This document shows positions 7,607 through 16,084 of a DNA stretch of 25,993 nt, in pieces. Below the pieces are notes generated by a model, which searched no databases, had not been told where the DNA came from, and worked only from the letters and a program-made list of their open reading frames with translations. A program made the position numbers and the translations under genes. Numbering within the stretch: the first letter of the stretch is position 1; each line of letters begins with the position of its first letter. Source of the stretch: an uncultured Alphaproteobacteria bacterium (GTDB lineage Bacteria > Pseudomonadota > Alphaproteobacteria > UBA7887); assembly GCA_913044255.1 (NCBI GenBank), contig CAJWOI010000004.1:1-25993 (forward strand), written 5' to 3'.

Positions 7607-8794
7607 TCAGGATAAAAGTTTACGGCAGTAATTCATCACACTGATAACTGCGTAATTTCTTAAACGGTCTCGGTCTCCGGGAAGTGCGATTTCGTCAGAA
7701 AACTCTTTGTTTCCAATAATTATGCCGAGGTAAACAGTACCTCTTGGTCGGGATTCACACGGGTCTGGAATTACGACTGCTATGCCGACCTCGGTGCCAT
7801 ATTTCTCGCGCGCATACTCAGCTGATTTCAGTGCGCGACGTGCACCCGTTGTCCGCGTTTGGGGTGCCGATATTACCGCGCCCTTAAAAATATTCATCTT
7901 CGGGTCTACGCTACTTAGCCGTGAAGACATTACTCCTCCAGTTAAAGATTCTCCAACTGCTAGTGTCAGGTTTTTGGCTCGTAATTTGCCGAGTACTACG
8001 GTTTCTATCGTCTCATCGTCGATACCGAATACGATGTCACCCAGCAACGCTCGCAAAAGTGTCTCTTCTTTACTTAAAATACTTTGGGCATCTGCTTCGT
8101 TGGTCGCCTTGGCGGTAATTCGGACTTTTATTCCCTCAATGCCACTAGCTAAGAATGCAAGTGTGGGATTTCCGATTTGATCCAACTGCTCGATACGGTC
8201 TGCGAGAACTTCCGCAAGACCCGACTCACTGTTTCCCCAAGTTCGTAGGACTCGACTTCGTATAACGGCCCGTTGACCGGATCGTTTCTGAAGATCGGGA
8301 AGTATGAAATGCTTCATCATTTCGCGCATTTCATATGGGACTCCAGGGACCGCATAGATCACCTTTCCCCCAATAGGGCAATAAAGGCCAGGCGCCGTTC
8401 CCGGCATTTTGGGGATTGGAGATGCGCCAGCTGGAATATCTGCCTGCCGTCGGTTGTTATCGGTCATGATCCTCCCACGGGATTCAAACATTTCCTGAAT
8501 CTTCCCAACGATGGACTCATCGCGAACTAAATTTACCTCCATGATATGCGATATCACGTCGCGGGTGATATCATCCTGCGTGGGACCTAGCCCACCGCAA
8601 CAAATCAATGCGTCGCTGCGCTCCAAACCCTGGCGGATACAGGATTCCATACGTTTGAAGTTGTCACCAACTTTTGTTTGGAAATGCGAATCAATGCCGT
8701 TTAGTGCCAACTGCTCACCGATCCAAGATGAATTTGTGTCTACAATCTGGCCGAGCAACAGCTCGGTGCCAATTGCTACTATTTCACATCGCAT
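7607..8794 (-). CDS. cinA: CinA family protein, C-terminal amidase domain altered
   Basis: A 395-residue CinA homologue. The N-terminal COG1058 (MoaB/MogA-like) domain is well preserved: IVAIGTELLLGQIVDTNS at 5-22, GGLGPTQDD at 67-75, and MPGTAPGL and VPGVPYEM at 130-156. This domain has ADP-ribose/NAD-derived pyrophosphatase activity in characterised members. The C-terminal nicotinamide-nucleotide amidohydrolase (PncC) domain starts with GESLTGG, where AESCTGG is usual. The following region is shortened, lacks the usual vtYsn..K stretch, and carries GIAVVIPDP where TGIAGP is expected. The amidase activity is therefore doubtful. GAGAGGA lies 8 bp before the ATG; the gene is divergent from typA. 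Confidence 0.87.
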   Translation of the reverse strand: MRCEIVAIGTELLLGQIVDTNSSWIGEQLALNGIDSHFQTKVGDNFKRMESCIRQGLERSDALICCGGLGPTQDDITRDVISHIMEVNLVRDESIVGKIQEMFESRGRIMTDNNRRQADIPAGASPIPKMPGTAPGLYCPIGGKVIYAVPGVPYEMREMMKHFILPDLQKRSGQRAVIRSRVLRTWGNSESGLAEVLADRIEQLDQIGNPTLAFLASGIEGIKVRITAKATNEADAQSILSKEETLLRALLGDIVFGIDDETIETVVLGKLRAKNLTLAVGESLTGGVMSSRLSSVDPKMNIFKGAVISAPQTRTTGARRALKSAEYAREKYGTEVGIAVVIPDPCESRPRGTVYLGIIIGNKEFSDEIALPGDRDRLRNYAVISVMNYCRKLLS

Positions 8795-8986
8795 TTAACG
8801 AATCCTCTCACGAGCACTATCGATCATGTTTTACAAAAACCAAATTAGTCTTATCTACAACTTTTAATCTTTTTTGAAAACCAAACGCTGGCTTAATAGC
8901 CTGAGACATTCTATACAACAGTGCGATCCCCCCGTTCCATTGTCTGTAGTTTTCTACTTTTTTGAACCTTTTGATCCGGCCGCCCG
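8795..8986. promoter_or_regulatory. divergent intergenic region between cinA and typA
   Basis: This 192-bp A+T-rich stretch must hold the promoters of both divergent genes. On + there is TTGAAA at 8874-8879 and TATACA at 8912-8917, but their spacing (32 bp) is wrong for a single sigma-70 promoter. No convincing -35/-10 pair was found for either direction. The typA start has no clear Shine-Dalgarno sequence upstream. Confidence 0.3.
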
Positions 8987-10813
8987 ATGACCAAAAAATC
9001 CTTCGGACTCCGCAATATTGCCATTATCGCTCATGTGGATCACGGGAAGACGACGCTTGTCGATCAATTGTTGAATCAATCTGGTACTCTTGGTCGTGCC
9101 CATCAATTTGGTGTGCGGGTGATGGATTCGAATGAATTGGAACGAGAACGGGGTATCACCATTCTATCAAAAAATACCGGGCTGCAGTGGGGTGACACGT
9201 ATATCAATATTGTCGATACACCAGGTCACGCCGATTTCGGGGGCGAAGTTGAGCGGATTTTATCCATGGTGGACTCTGTTTTGTTGTTGGTTGACGCTGT
9301 GGAAGGCCCCATGCCGCAAACACGCTTCGTTACACGTAAGGCGTTGGCGATGGGACTGTGTCCTATTGTGGTAATCAACAAGTTGGATCGTCCTAGTGCG
9401 CGGCCTGACTGGGTGTTGGATCATACATTTGATTTGTTTGTCCGATTGGATGCAAGTGATGCGCAGCTTGATTTCCCTGTGATCTATTGTTCAGCGCTTG
9501 AAGGTTGGGCGTCAATCTCTGCAGGTCAAAGAGAATCAGACATGACTGCACTTTTTGATGCGATCACCAACTACGTACCTCCACCCAATGTTGACCGGGA
9601 AGGGCCGTTTCAGCTTCAGGTTAGTGCACTGACATATTCTAGTTACGTTGGTGTTATCGGGATTGGGCGTGTGCAGCGCGGAAGTATTGGGCCGAATTCC
9701 TCGGTTGCACTGATTGACGCTGCTGGGAACGTACGTGCTGAAAGAATTTCGCAAATTTTTGGATTCCATGGTCTTGAAAGGGTTGAAAAAGAGGAAGCAG
9801 TTGCCGGGCAAATTGTGGCTTTCACGGGGTTTGGCAAGCTGAATATATCTGACACTATTTGTGCTCCCGAACAAATTGAACCCCTTCCTGCACTTGTTGT
9901 CGATGAACCTACGATCACAATGACATTCCAAGTGAATAATTCTCCCTTTGCGGGTCGTGATGGACAATTTGTTACTAGTCGAAGTTTGGGTGAACGGCTT
10001 GCTCGCGAACTCATTCACAACGTGGCGCTCCGAGTGGATACAACCAGTGACCTAGATAAATTTAGAGTTTCTGGAAGGGGCGAACTGCATCTTAGCATTC
10101 TTGTTGAGACCATGCGACGCGAGGGATATGAACTGGCGATATCTCGGCCTGAAGTAATATTGAGGGAGGTGGGCGGTAAGGTTTGCGAACCTTGGCAAAT
10201 CCTGACCGTTGATGTTGAAGACGTGCACCAAGGTGCTGTTATGGAAAGATTGGGCGAACGGCGAGGAGAGTTGCGCGATATGACTTCGGATGGTCGAGGT
10301 AGAACGCAACTAGAGTATTTAATCCCAACGCGTGGATTAATTGGCTTTCGTTCTGAATTTCTTACTGTCACGTCCGGGACGGGAATCTTGTACCATGCTT
10401 TTGATCACTATGGTCGCAAGGTGGATGCGGAACTCGGCGACCGGAGCAACGGAGTCCTGGTCTCAATGGCGGGTGGCAAGGCACTTGCGTATGCCCTATT
10501 CAATCTTCAGGAAAGGGGCCGTCTCTTTATCTCGCCAGGCAGCGAGATATACGAAGGAATGGTCGTGGGGCAGCACACGCGCACGAATGATTTGGCCGTG
10601 AATCCGATGAAGGGAAAGCGACTGACAAATATTCGAGCAGCCGGAACAGATGAAAATATTTTACTTACTCCACCAATTGAGACAACCCTTGAGTACTCGC
10701 TGGAATTTATAAACGATGATGAATTAATTGAAGTGACACCGAAGGCGATCCGAATTCGGAAAAAACTTCTAAGGCAACATGAACGCAAGAAGGCGGGACG
10801 AAACACGAAGTGA
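8987..10813 (+). CDS. typA: ribosome-associated translational GTPase TypA/BipA
   Basis: A 608-residue translational GTPase of the normal TypA length. G1 is AHVDHGKTTL (15-24), the switch I region is RERGITI near 53-59, G3 is DTPGHADFGGEVERI near 76-90, and G4 is NKLDRP near 130. These are followed by EF-Tu domain 2-like, EF-G III/V-like and C-terminal BipA-specific regions (LIPTRGLIGFRSEFLT, NPMKGKRLTNIRA, LTPPIETTLEYSLEFI). TypA binds 70S ribosomes, assists 50S assembly and is needed under stress and cold. The ATG at 8987 fits the family start (MTKKSFGLRNIAIIAHVD). It is monocistronic, with a hairpin just after its stop. Confidence 0.97.
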   Translation: MTKKSFGLRNIAIIAHVDHGKTTLVDQLLNQSGTLGRAHQFGVRVMDSNELERERGITILSKNTGLQWGDTYINIVDTPGHADFGGEVERILSMVDSVLLLVDAVEGPMPQTRFVTRKALAMGLCPIVVINKLDRPSARPDWVLDHTFDLFVRLDASDAQLDFPVIYCSALEGWASISAGQRESDMTALFDAITNYVPPPNVDREGPFQLQVSALTYSSYVGVIGIGRVQRGSIGPNSSVALIDAAGNVRAERISQIFGFHGLERVEKEEAVAGQIVAFTGFGKLNISDTICAPEQIEPLPALVVDEPTITMTFQVNNSPFAGRDGQFVTSRSLGERLARELIHNVALRVDTTSDLDKFRVSGRGELHLSILVETMRREGYELAISRPEVILREVGGKVCEPWQILTVDVEDVHQGAVMERLGERRGELRDMTSDGRGRTQLEYLIPTRGLIGFRSEFLTVTSGTGILYHAFDHYGRKVDAELGDRSNGVLVSMAGGKALAYALFNLQERGRLFISPGSEIYEGMVVGQHTRTNDLAVNPMKGKRLTNIRAAGTDENILLTPPIETTLEYSLEFINDDELIEVTPKAIRIRKKLLRQHERKKAGRNTK

Positions 10814-10814
10814 A

Positions 10815-10832
10815 GGCCAACTGATATTGGCC
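10815..10832 (+). terminator. hairpin immediately after typA
   Basis: GGCCAA-CTGATA-TTGGCC is a perfect 6-bp stem with a 6-base loop, starting 2 bp after the typA stop. There is no T tract, so it is only a candidate for 3'-end formation. The rest of the 257-bp gap up to 11070 shows no gene. Confidence 0.35.
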
Positions 10833-11070
10833 AGAATGCGATTGTATTTATTAGGTGCGTTTCCCCTCGCGAGAAACTTTGTAATGATCCGAGGGTGGCG
10901 CTCAGAAGCCGTCGAGCTTTAACCTACAGGCAAGTCGCCATGACAAATACATTCCGCATTTAACCCTGTGGCTATATTTTTCGCATAGAAATTCGGAGGC
11001 TTGCGTTCCGGTAGTGGCATTGGGCTGAATGAGGAGGTAAGGTCTAAGTGTTTAAATTTGGGGGGAAGTT

Positions 11071-12792
11071 ATGGGTTTAGACCTCTTGGTCAAGAACGGA
11101 ACGGTGGTGGATGGATCGGGTGTGGCTCGGTACCAGGGTGACGTCGGACTTAAGGACGGGCGCATTAATGCGATAGGGAGAATTAGGGAGCCCGCGAAAC
11201 GCATAATTGATGCGGATGGGTTGATTGTAGCTCCCGGCTTCATCGACGGTCATACACATATGGATGCTCAGGTTGCTTGGGATCCGCTGGGCAGCTGCTC
11301 CTGCTGGCATGGGGTTACGACAGTGTTGATGGGAAATTGTGGTTTTGCTTTGGCGCCCTGTGGGCCGGATGACCGTGAATGGTTTGCTCGGTGTTTGGAA
11401 GCGGTGGAGGATATTCCTACCGACGCCATGATGGCGGGTATCGATTGGACGTGGGAAACCTTCCCGGAATACTTGGCCAATGTGGAGCAATTGCCAAAGG
11501 GCTTGAACTACGGTGCATACATCGGCCATTCGGCGTTGCGTATGTACGTTATGGGTGAAAGAGCGTTAACCGAAGCTGCGAATGAAGATGATCTCGATCG
11601 TATGGTCAATGCTGTGGAGGAGGCACTGTTAGTTGGTGCGGTGGGCTTTTCTACTTCCCGGGCTACAACCCATATCACACCTGACGGCACGCCAGTAGCC
11701 AGCCGAATCGCTGAATGGAACGAGATCGATCACATCGTGGCCTCTATGGCAAAAATGAATGCCGGCGTCTTTCAAATCGGGCCGGATATATCATCTGGCT
11801 CTGCCTATAAGGAGTTTTTGCAAAGATTACGAAAAATAACGCTCGACAATGGTAGGCCGGTAATGTTCGGAGTTTCTTCCACTAAACAAGGTGATGACCC
11901 ACTCCCGTGGCAGAGTCAGACGGATTTTATAGATGAAGTGGTTGCTGAGGGAGGGCATATATGGGGGCAGGCGACAACTCGACCCATTAGCGCGGTTTTT
12001 TCGGCGAAGTCTTATTTGCCGTTTGACGGGCTACCCTCCTGGAGACAGTTGCGGTCCCTCACTATTGAAGAACAGAAATCTCAATTTGCTGATCCGGATG
12101 TCCGGAGTCGGCTGATTGAGGAAGAACGTCTCATGAAGCCCCGCGACAATGTTTTTCAAGGAGGTGGAGCTGCCACCACTGATCCGCGTAAACCCGATTA
12201 TAGTAATCTGTACGTCATGCAAGGCGTTGATTGGGATGATCCAACGGTGGATGATATAGCCAAGGTCCGTAAACAGCATCACGTAGAGGTGATGCTGGAC
12301 TTGATTTTGGAAAACGAGGACCAAATTTTTGTACAACCTTTGGTAAACGAGGAGCCGACGCATGTCCGCGGTATGTTGGAGCATCCCCGCACTCTAGCCA
12401 CGTTCTCGGATTCGGGTGCTCACGTTTGCCAAGAAATGGGGGCCTCGTTGCAGACACATATGTTGAATTATTGGGTGCGAGGGCAGCAGGCCTTTTCCCT
12501 CGAGGAGGCTGTGCGTATGTTGACTTACGACAATGCATCGGCATGGGAGCTGAGGGACAGGGGCCTTATAAAGTCGAATTACGCGGCGGACCTAGTTCTG
12601 TTTGATGCAGATGAAATTAAGCCTCTTATTCCCACTGTGCAGGAGGATTTGCCGGGCGGGGCAAGGCGTTTAGTGCAAAAAGCGGAAGGCATCGCGTATA
12701 CGATCGTTAACGGCCAAGTTACATTAGAAAATGGAGTTTCCACAGGTGAATATCCTGGACAAGTAATCAAGGGCCCGTTGGCTGCCCGATGA
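11071..12792 (+). CDS. N-acyl-D-amino-acid deacylase-like amidohydrolase
   Basis: A 573-residue member of the amidohydrolase superfamily (D-aminoacylase branch). It begins with the small beta-sandwich typical of the group (LLVKNGTVVDGSG, then GLIVAPGFIDGHTHMDAQ). The metal ligands H61 and H63 lie in HTHMDAQ. C90 in MGNCGF matches the cysteine that bridges or binds metal in D-aminoacylases. H153 (YIGHSALR) and D447 (TFSDSGAH) follow. Length is longer than characterised D-aminoacylases (about 480) and matches a large group annotated as amidohydrolases of uncertain substrate. GGGGGAAGTT precedes the ATG. It probably hydrolyses an N-acyl or cyclic amide bond in the cytoplasm. It converges with the nicotinamidase gene 44 bp away. 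Confidence 0.85.
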   Translation: MGLDLLVKNGTVVDGSGVARYQGDVGLKDGRINAIGRIREPAKRIIDADGLIVAPGFIDGHTHMDAQVAWDPLGSCSCWHGVTTVLMGNCGFALAPCGPDDREWFARCLEAVEDIPTDAMMAGIDWTWETFPEYLANVEQLPKGLNYGAYIGHSALRMYVMGERALTEAANEDDLDRMVNAVEEALLVGAVGFSTSRATTHITPDGTPVASRIAEWNEIDHIVASMAKMNAGVFQIGPDISSGSAYKEFLQRLRKITLDNGRPVMFGVSSTKQGDDPLPWQSQTDFIDEVVAEGGHIWGQATTRPISAVFSAKSYLPFDGLPSWRQLRSLTIEEQKSQFADPDVRSRLIEEERLMKPRDNVFQGGGAATTDPRKPDYSNLYVMQGVDWDDPTVDDIAKVRKQHHVEVMLDLILENEDQIFVQPLVNEEPTHVRGMLEHPRTLATFSDSGAHVCQEMGASLQTHMLNYWVRGQQAFSLEEAVRMLTYDNASAWELRDRGLIKSNYAADLVLFDADEIKPLIPTVQEDLPGGARRLVQKAEGIAYTIVNGQVTLENGVSTGEYPGQVIKGPLAAR

Positions 12793-12836
12793 ACCATGAA
12801 ATCAGTGCTGTCGGATATTGGTAGCCTATCTGTCTT

Positions 12837-13556
12837 CTACGCGATGTCGCTTGAGTGAGCACGTTTTACGCCATGTTCTTTCATGGAAGCCCAGGCGGCA
12901 TCAAGTGACCCATTGAGATTAATGCCCCGGCAGGCGTCCTCGATTACCGAAACTTCTAGCCCTGCGCGGCGGGCATCAATTGCCGACCAACTAACGCAAA
13001 AATCGGTGGCTAGTCCACATACGTAAACATCATTTAGCCCACGTTCCTGTAGGTAGCTAGTTAGCCCAGTTTTCGTTTTCCCGTCGGCCGCTACGAAGGT
13101 CGAATAGCTGTCTATCTCGTTGTGATATCCCTTGCGAATGATTAGTTGCGCATGAGGGATATTTAGGCCGGTTGCGAGCTTCGCATCATCCGTTCCCTGA
13201 ATACAATGGTCCGGCCACAAAATCTGATTTCCATACGATAGCTCGACAGTCTCAAACGGTTTTTTACCGGGGTGGCTTGATGCAAACGAAGCGTGGTTGG
13301 GCGTATGCCAATCCTGGGTAAATATTACGTTTTTAAATTTCTGCCCGAGAGAATTGATAATCGAGATGATCTCATCACCTCTGTCTACTGCAAGCGTGCC
13401 GCCAGGCAGAAAACAATTCTGAACATCGACGACCAGTAGCACGGATTTACTTGAAGGTATGATGGCGGATAGGGCGACGTATGGAGCAGCTGCGGCTAGG
13501 TATCCCGCGCTTGTCATTCCCAACAAAAACTGTCGTCGCTTTACTGAAACAGGCAT
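12837..13556 (-). CDS. nicotinamidase/isochorismatase family hydrolase with Tat-type signal
   Basis: A 239-residue PncA-type amidohydrolase. The catalytic triad is D44 (VVDVQNCF), K142 (IRKGYHNE) and C187 (GLATDFCVSW). Metal ligands are D82, H84 and H95 in QDWHTPNHASFASSH, and WPDHCIQGT (114-122) is a PncA hallmark, so nicotinamide to nicotinate plus ammonia is the probable reaction. The first 34 residues are not part of the domain: KRRQFLLG followed by a hydrophobic Ala-rich stretch looks like a twin-arginine signal peptide, so the enzyme may act in the periplasm. Ordinary PncA begins near residue 37 here. The Shine-Dalgarno sequence is weak. It is probably not a core NAD-salvage PncA. Confidence 0.86.
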   Translation of the reverse strand: MPVSVKRRQFLLGMTSAGYLAAAAPYVALSAIIPSSKSVLLVVDVQNCFLPGGTLAVDRGDEIISIINSLGQKFKNVIFTQDWHTPNHASFASSHPGKKPFETVELSYGNQILWPDHCIQGTDDAKLATGLNIPHAQLIIRKGYHNEIDSYSTFVAADGKTKTGLTSYLQERGLNDVYVCGLATDFCVSWSAIDARRAGLEVSVIEDACRGINLNGSLDAAWASMKEHGVKRAHSSDIA

Positions 13557-13641
13557 ATCCGTTTACCCATGGGATCAGCGCGTACTGTACACCAGTGTAG
13601 CCTCGACTGCGTACTATTCTATGGAAAGTTCAAAGATGTAT

Positions 13642-14460
13642 CTACAGTTCTTTCACTATTTTATTCATTTTTTCGCCAATCTGGAGGAGATTTTTTTGAT
13701 AAAAAAACCGATCCCAACCCACACAGAAATGTCGCACGCCGAGGTCAATATATCGTTTCGCTTTATCGCTGTCCCCGATTTCAATACGTGGATGGATGCC
13801 GTGTTCCAGACATTTGCGAATTATCAATTCCTCTACGGGCCAAATTTCTGGGGTGTTCATCAGATTAGGTTTTCCTCGGGAGAAACCATAGTCCGCTGGT
13901 CCCCACTGGGTCATGTCAACCCCGTAGTCCTTTGCTCCAGAGAGAATTTCATCAATGTTTTCAACAGTCATGTGTTTTTCAATCATAATGAGAAACACTA
14001 TGGATTCTAAATCCTGAACATAACTTTCGGGGGAACTTCCGGGTCCTTGATCGGAATACCCGCTAAGTGCCGGGCGCCGCAATTTCACTCCCATGTGACC
14101 ACCATTCGTCGGGTTATCAGGTCTGATCGCTTGCTGGCACCGAGCGATGTCTTTAACGGTTCGAACATCAGTAAATAAAACGGATTTGAAACCCGCTCCG
14201 AGCGCTGCCTGTGCCCAAAAGGATTCACTTTTTTGGTCGGGTTTAATCATTAATGGCAAATTTGCGCATTGCCCCGCTCGAGCCATGTGGTAAAGCAACT
14301 GCATATCAAAGGCTGCATATTCAGCGCAAAACTCCCCGTAGTCGTACAGGCCAGTATCGCCAATTAATTCAGGGATATCGGGATCGGGCGACAAAAAATG
14401 AGTCCCGACTGTGGGCTCACCTCTGTCCAATTTTTCCCGAAATGTATTCGGCATTATCAT
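13642..14460 (-). CDS. HpcH/HpaI aldolase/citrate lyase family protein
   Basis: A 272-residue class II (metal-dependent) pyruvate-type aldolase homologue. The metal ligands of the family are visible as E161 (IMIEKHMTVENIDEI) and D190 (WGPADYGFSRG). The N-terminal TVGTHFLSPDPDIPELIG strand and the C-terminal GVRHFCVGWD strand fit the TIM barrel. The normal DxEH loop is replaced by YDYGEFCAEYAAFD, a variant seen in a poorly characterised subgroup. AGAGGGG lies 8 bp before the ATG at 14460; an in-frame ATG at 14454 is an alternative start. It would cleave a 4-hydroxy-2-keto acid to pyruvate and an aldehyde, with the substrate unknown. The nicotinamidase gene follows 85 bp downstream on the same strand. 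Confidence 0.84.
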   Translation of the reverse strand: MIMPNTFREKLDRGEPTVGTHFLSPDPDIPELIGDTGLYDYGEFCAEYAAFDMQLLYHMARAGQCANLPLMIKPDQKSESFWAQAALGAGFKSVLFTDVRTVKDIARCQQAIRPDNPTNGGHMGVKLRRPALSGYSDQGPGSSPESYVQDLESIVFLIMIEKHMTVENIDEILSGAKDYGVDMTQWGPADYGFSRGKPNLMNTPEIWPVEELIIRKCLEHGIHPRIEIGDSDKAKRYIDLGVRHFCVGWDRFFYQKNLLQIGEKMNKIVKEL

Positions 14461-14837
14461 CGTTCATACCCCTCTAACAAGCGTGCTGCCCCAACCTAGA
14501 TCTTATAGTTCTAGCGCTTTCTTGAGGCCAATGTTTGACAGCCATGTTGCCCTCGCGCAAGGTTTTTGAGGGTGAGGAGATGCCACTCTTGCATTCGTAA
14601 TTTGTGACACACGATTCTGCAAAAAAATGCGGTTCTATTGTGTGGTGCATAAGCACTAGATTTGAAACCTGCAACGAAAATGTTGTCGTGAACACACCTT
14701 TGGAGTGTTGGGCATGCAGAGACCCATTTTATATTTATAGTATACTAGATAAATTGCCATAGATTTTAGCATGTTCGGATGTCACATCTTGTAGAGTTGT
14801 AGGTGCGGATTGGTGTGATCAAAACCGGGAGAATAAC
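14461..14837. other. 377-bp divergent intergenic region, regulatory content likely
   Basis: The region lies between the aldolase gene (-) and the TRAP receptor gene (+). It should hold both promoters. A near-consensus -10 hexamer TATACT occurs at 14741-14746 in an A+T-rich block about 90 bp before the TRAP gene, but no matching -35 was found. A 73-codon ORF on - (14474-14695) has no recognisable features and is not called as a gene. No RNA gene was recognised. Confidence 0.3.
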
Positions 14838-15944
14838 ATGAAGCGAAGATCGTTTCTAAAAACAATGGGGGTCGGCGCCAGCGCTGCCGTTGTTTCAAAC
14901 TTTAAACCATCTGCTCCAGCGTTAGCGAAAAATAGGATTGAATGGAAGATGGTAACTTTATGGCCAAAAAATTTTCCGGGGCTAGGGACTGGATCTCAGA
15001 GAATCGCGGACGCAATAAAGGAAATGTCGGACGGAAGGTTAACTATAAAAATATACGGGGCAGGAGAACTTGTTCCGGCTTATGAGGCGTTTGATGCGGT
15101 GAGAGAAGGTATAGCTGAGTGCATGCATGAAGCGCCCTACATATGGATTGCTAAACACCCGGCAATGGCTTTTTTCTGTGGCCTCCCCGGTGGCTTAACC
15201 CCCCTGGAACACAACTCATGGATCCACAGCGGTGGGGGGCAGGAGCTATGGGATGAGCTTTACGACAGGTTCGGACTTCAAGGTTTCCTCGCTGGCAATA
15301 GCGGTACCAACATGGGTGGGTGGTATAATCGGGAGATTAAGAGCACTGAGGATTTTGACGGCCTTCGGATGCGGATTCCTGGGCTTGGCGCCGAGGTTCT
15401 TACGCGACTTGGCTCGGTAACCATGAATATTTCGGGAGGTGAAATTCTACCTGCGCTTCAAACCGGATTGGTGGATGCGGCGGAATGGATTGCGCCGTAT
15501 GCTGATCTTGCTGTGGGATTACACAAGGCGGCAAAGTATTATTACGGTCCAAGTATCCTGGAGCCAGGTCCAGCCAACCCGCTCACTGTAAATAAAGAAT
15601 TGTATATGGCGCTGCCCAAAGATCTGAGAGCTATCGTCAGGCAGGCGGCTGGACACGAGACTACGCAAATGACAGCGGAAATTGACCATGGGAACGCTGA
15701 AGCACTCAAAGTGCTAGTGCATCGTTTCAATATATCGCTTCACCAGTTTCCAGAGGAAGTTTCGCAAAAATTATTTGAAGTGTCGGACGAGGTGGTTTCA
15801 GAAGTTGCTGAAGAGGACGAATTGAGCCGAAGAATATATGAAAGTTGGTCCGAGTTTCGAAGCAAAGCCATATTTCTTTCGCCCTATAGCACACATGGTT
15901 TCATGGCGAGCCGAGGCATGTACAACAATTCAGTGCAGGGCTGA
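14838..15944 (+). CDS. TRAP transporter solute-binding protein (DctP family), Tat signal
   Basis: A 368-residue periplasmic receptor of the TRAP (DctP/TakP) family. The N-terminus has a textbook twin-arginine motif (RRSFLK at 3-8), a hydrophobic core and a probable cleavage site after APALA (residue 30). The mature protein starts with a strand (IEWKMVTLWPKNFPG), and the ligand Arg region is LRMRIPGLGAEV near residues 180-191. The GGEILPALQTGLVDAAEWIAP stretch is typical of TakP-like receptors for alpha-keto or other organic acids. GGGAG precedes the ATG. No DctQ or DctM membrane genes are present in the window, so it either uses permeases encoded elsewhere or is an orphan receptor. Confidence 0.9.
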   Translation: MKRRSFLKTMGVGASAAVVSNFKPSAPALAKNRIEWKMVTLWPKNFPGLGTGSQRIADAIKEMSDGRLTIKIYGAGELVPAYEAFDAVREGIAECMHEAPYIWIAKHPAMAFFCGLPGGLTPLEHNSWIHSGGGQELWDELYDRFGLQGFLAGNSGTNMGGWYNREIKSTEDFDGLRMRIPGLGAEVLTRLGSVTMNISGGEILPALQTGLVDAAEWIAPYADLAVGLHKAAKYYYGPSILEPGPANPLTVNKELYMALPKDLRAIVRQAAGHETTQMTAEIDHGNAEALKVLVHRFNISLHQFPEEVSQKLFEVSDEVVSEVAEEDELSRRIYESWSEFRSKAIFLSPYSTHGFMASRGMYNNSVQG

Positions 15945-16084
15945 GTCTATTTTGTATAGACGTGGTTATGAAAAATTGGAGAGCACACAAATAAAGACAT
16001 GACGCCTTGGGTAAGGAGAAATTCCTGGCCTGGTTTATTGGGAAATAAAATTCCGACACCAGATCGCAAAAGGAGGGACGTAGA

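Noticed and set aside
14474..14695. 73-codon ORF on - in the aldolase/TRAP gap
   Set aside because: No recognisable motif, no clear ribosome site, and it occupies a region expected to hold divergent promoters.
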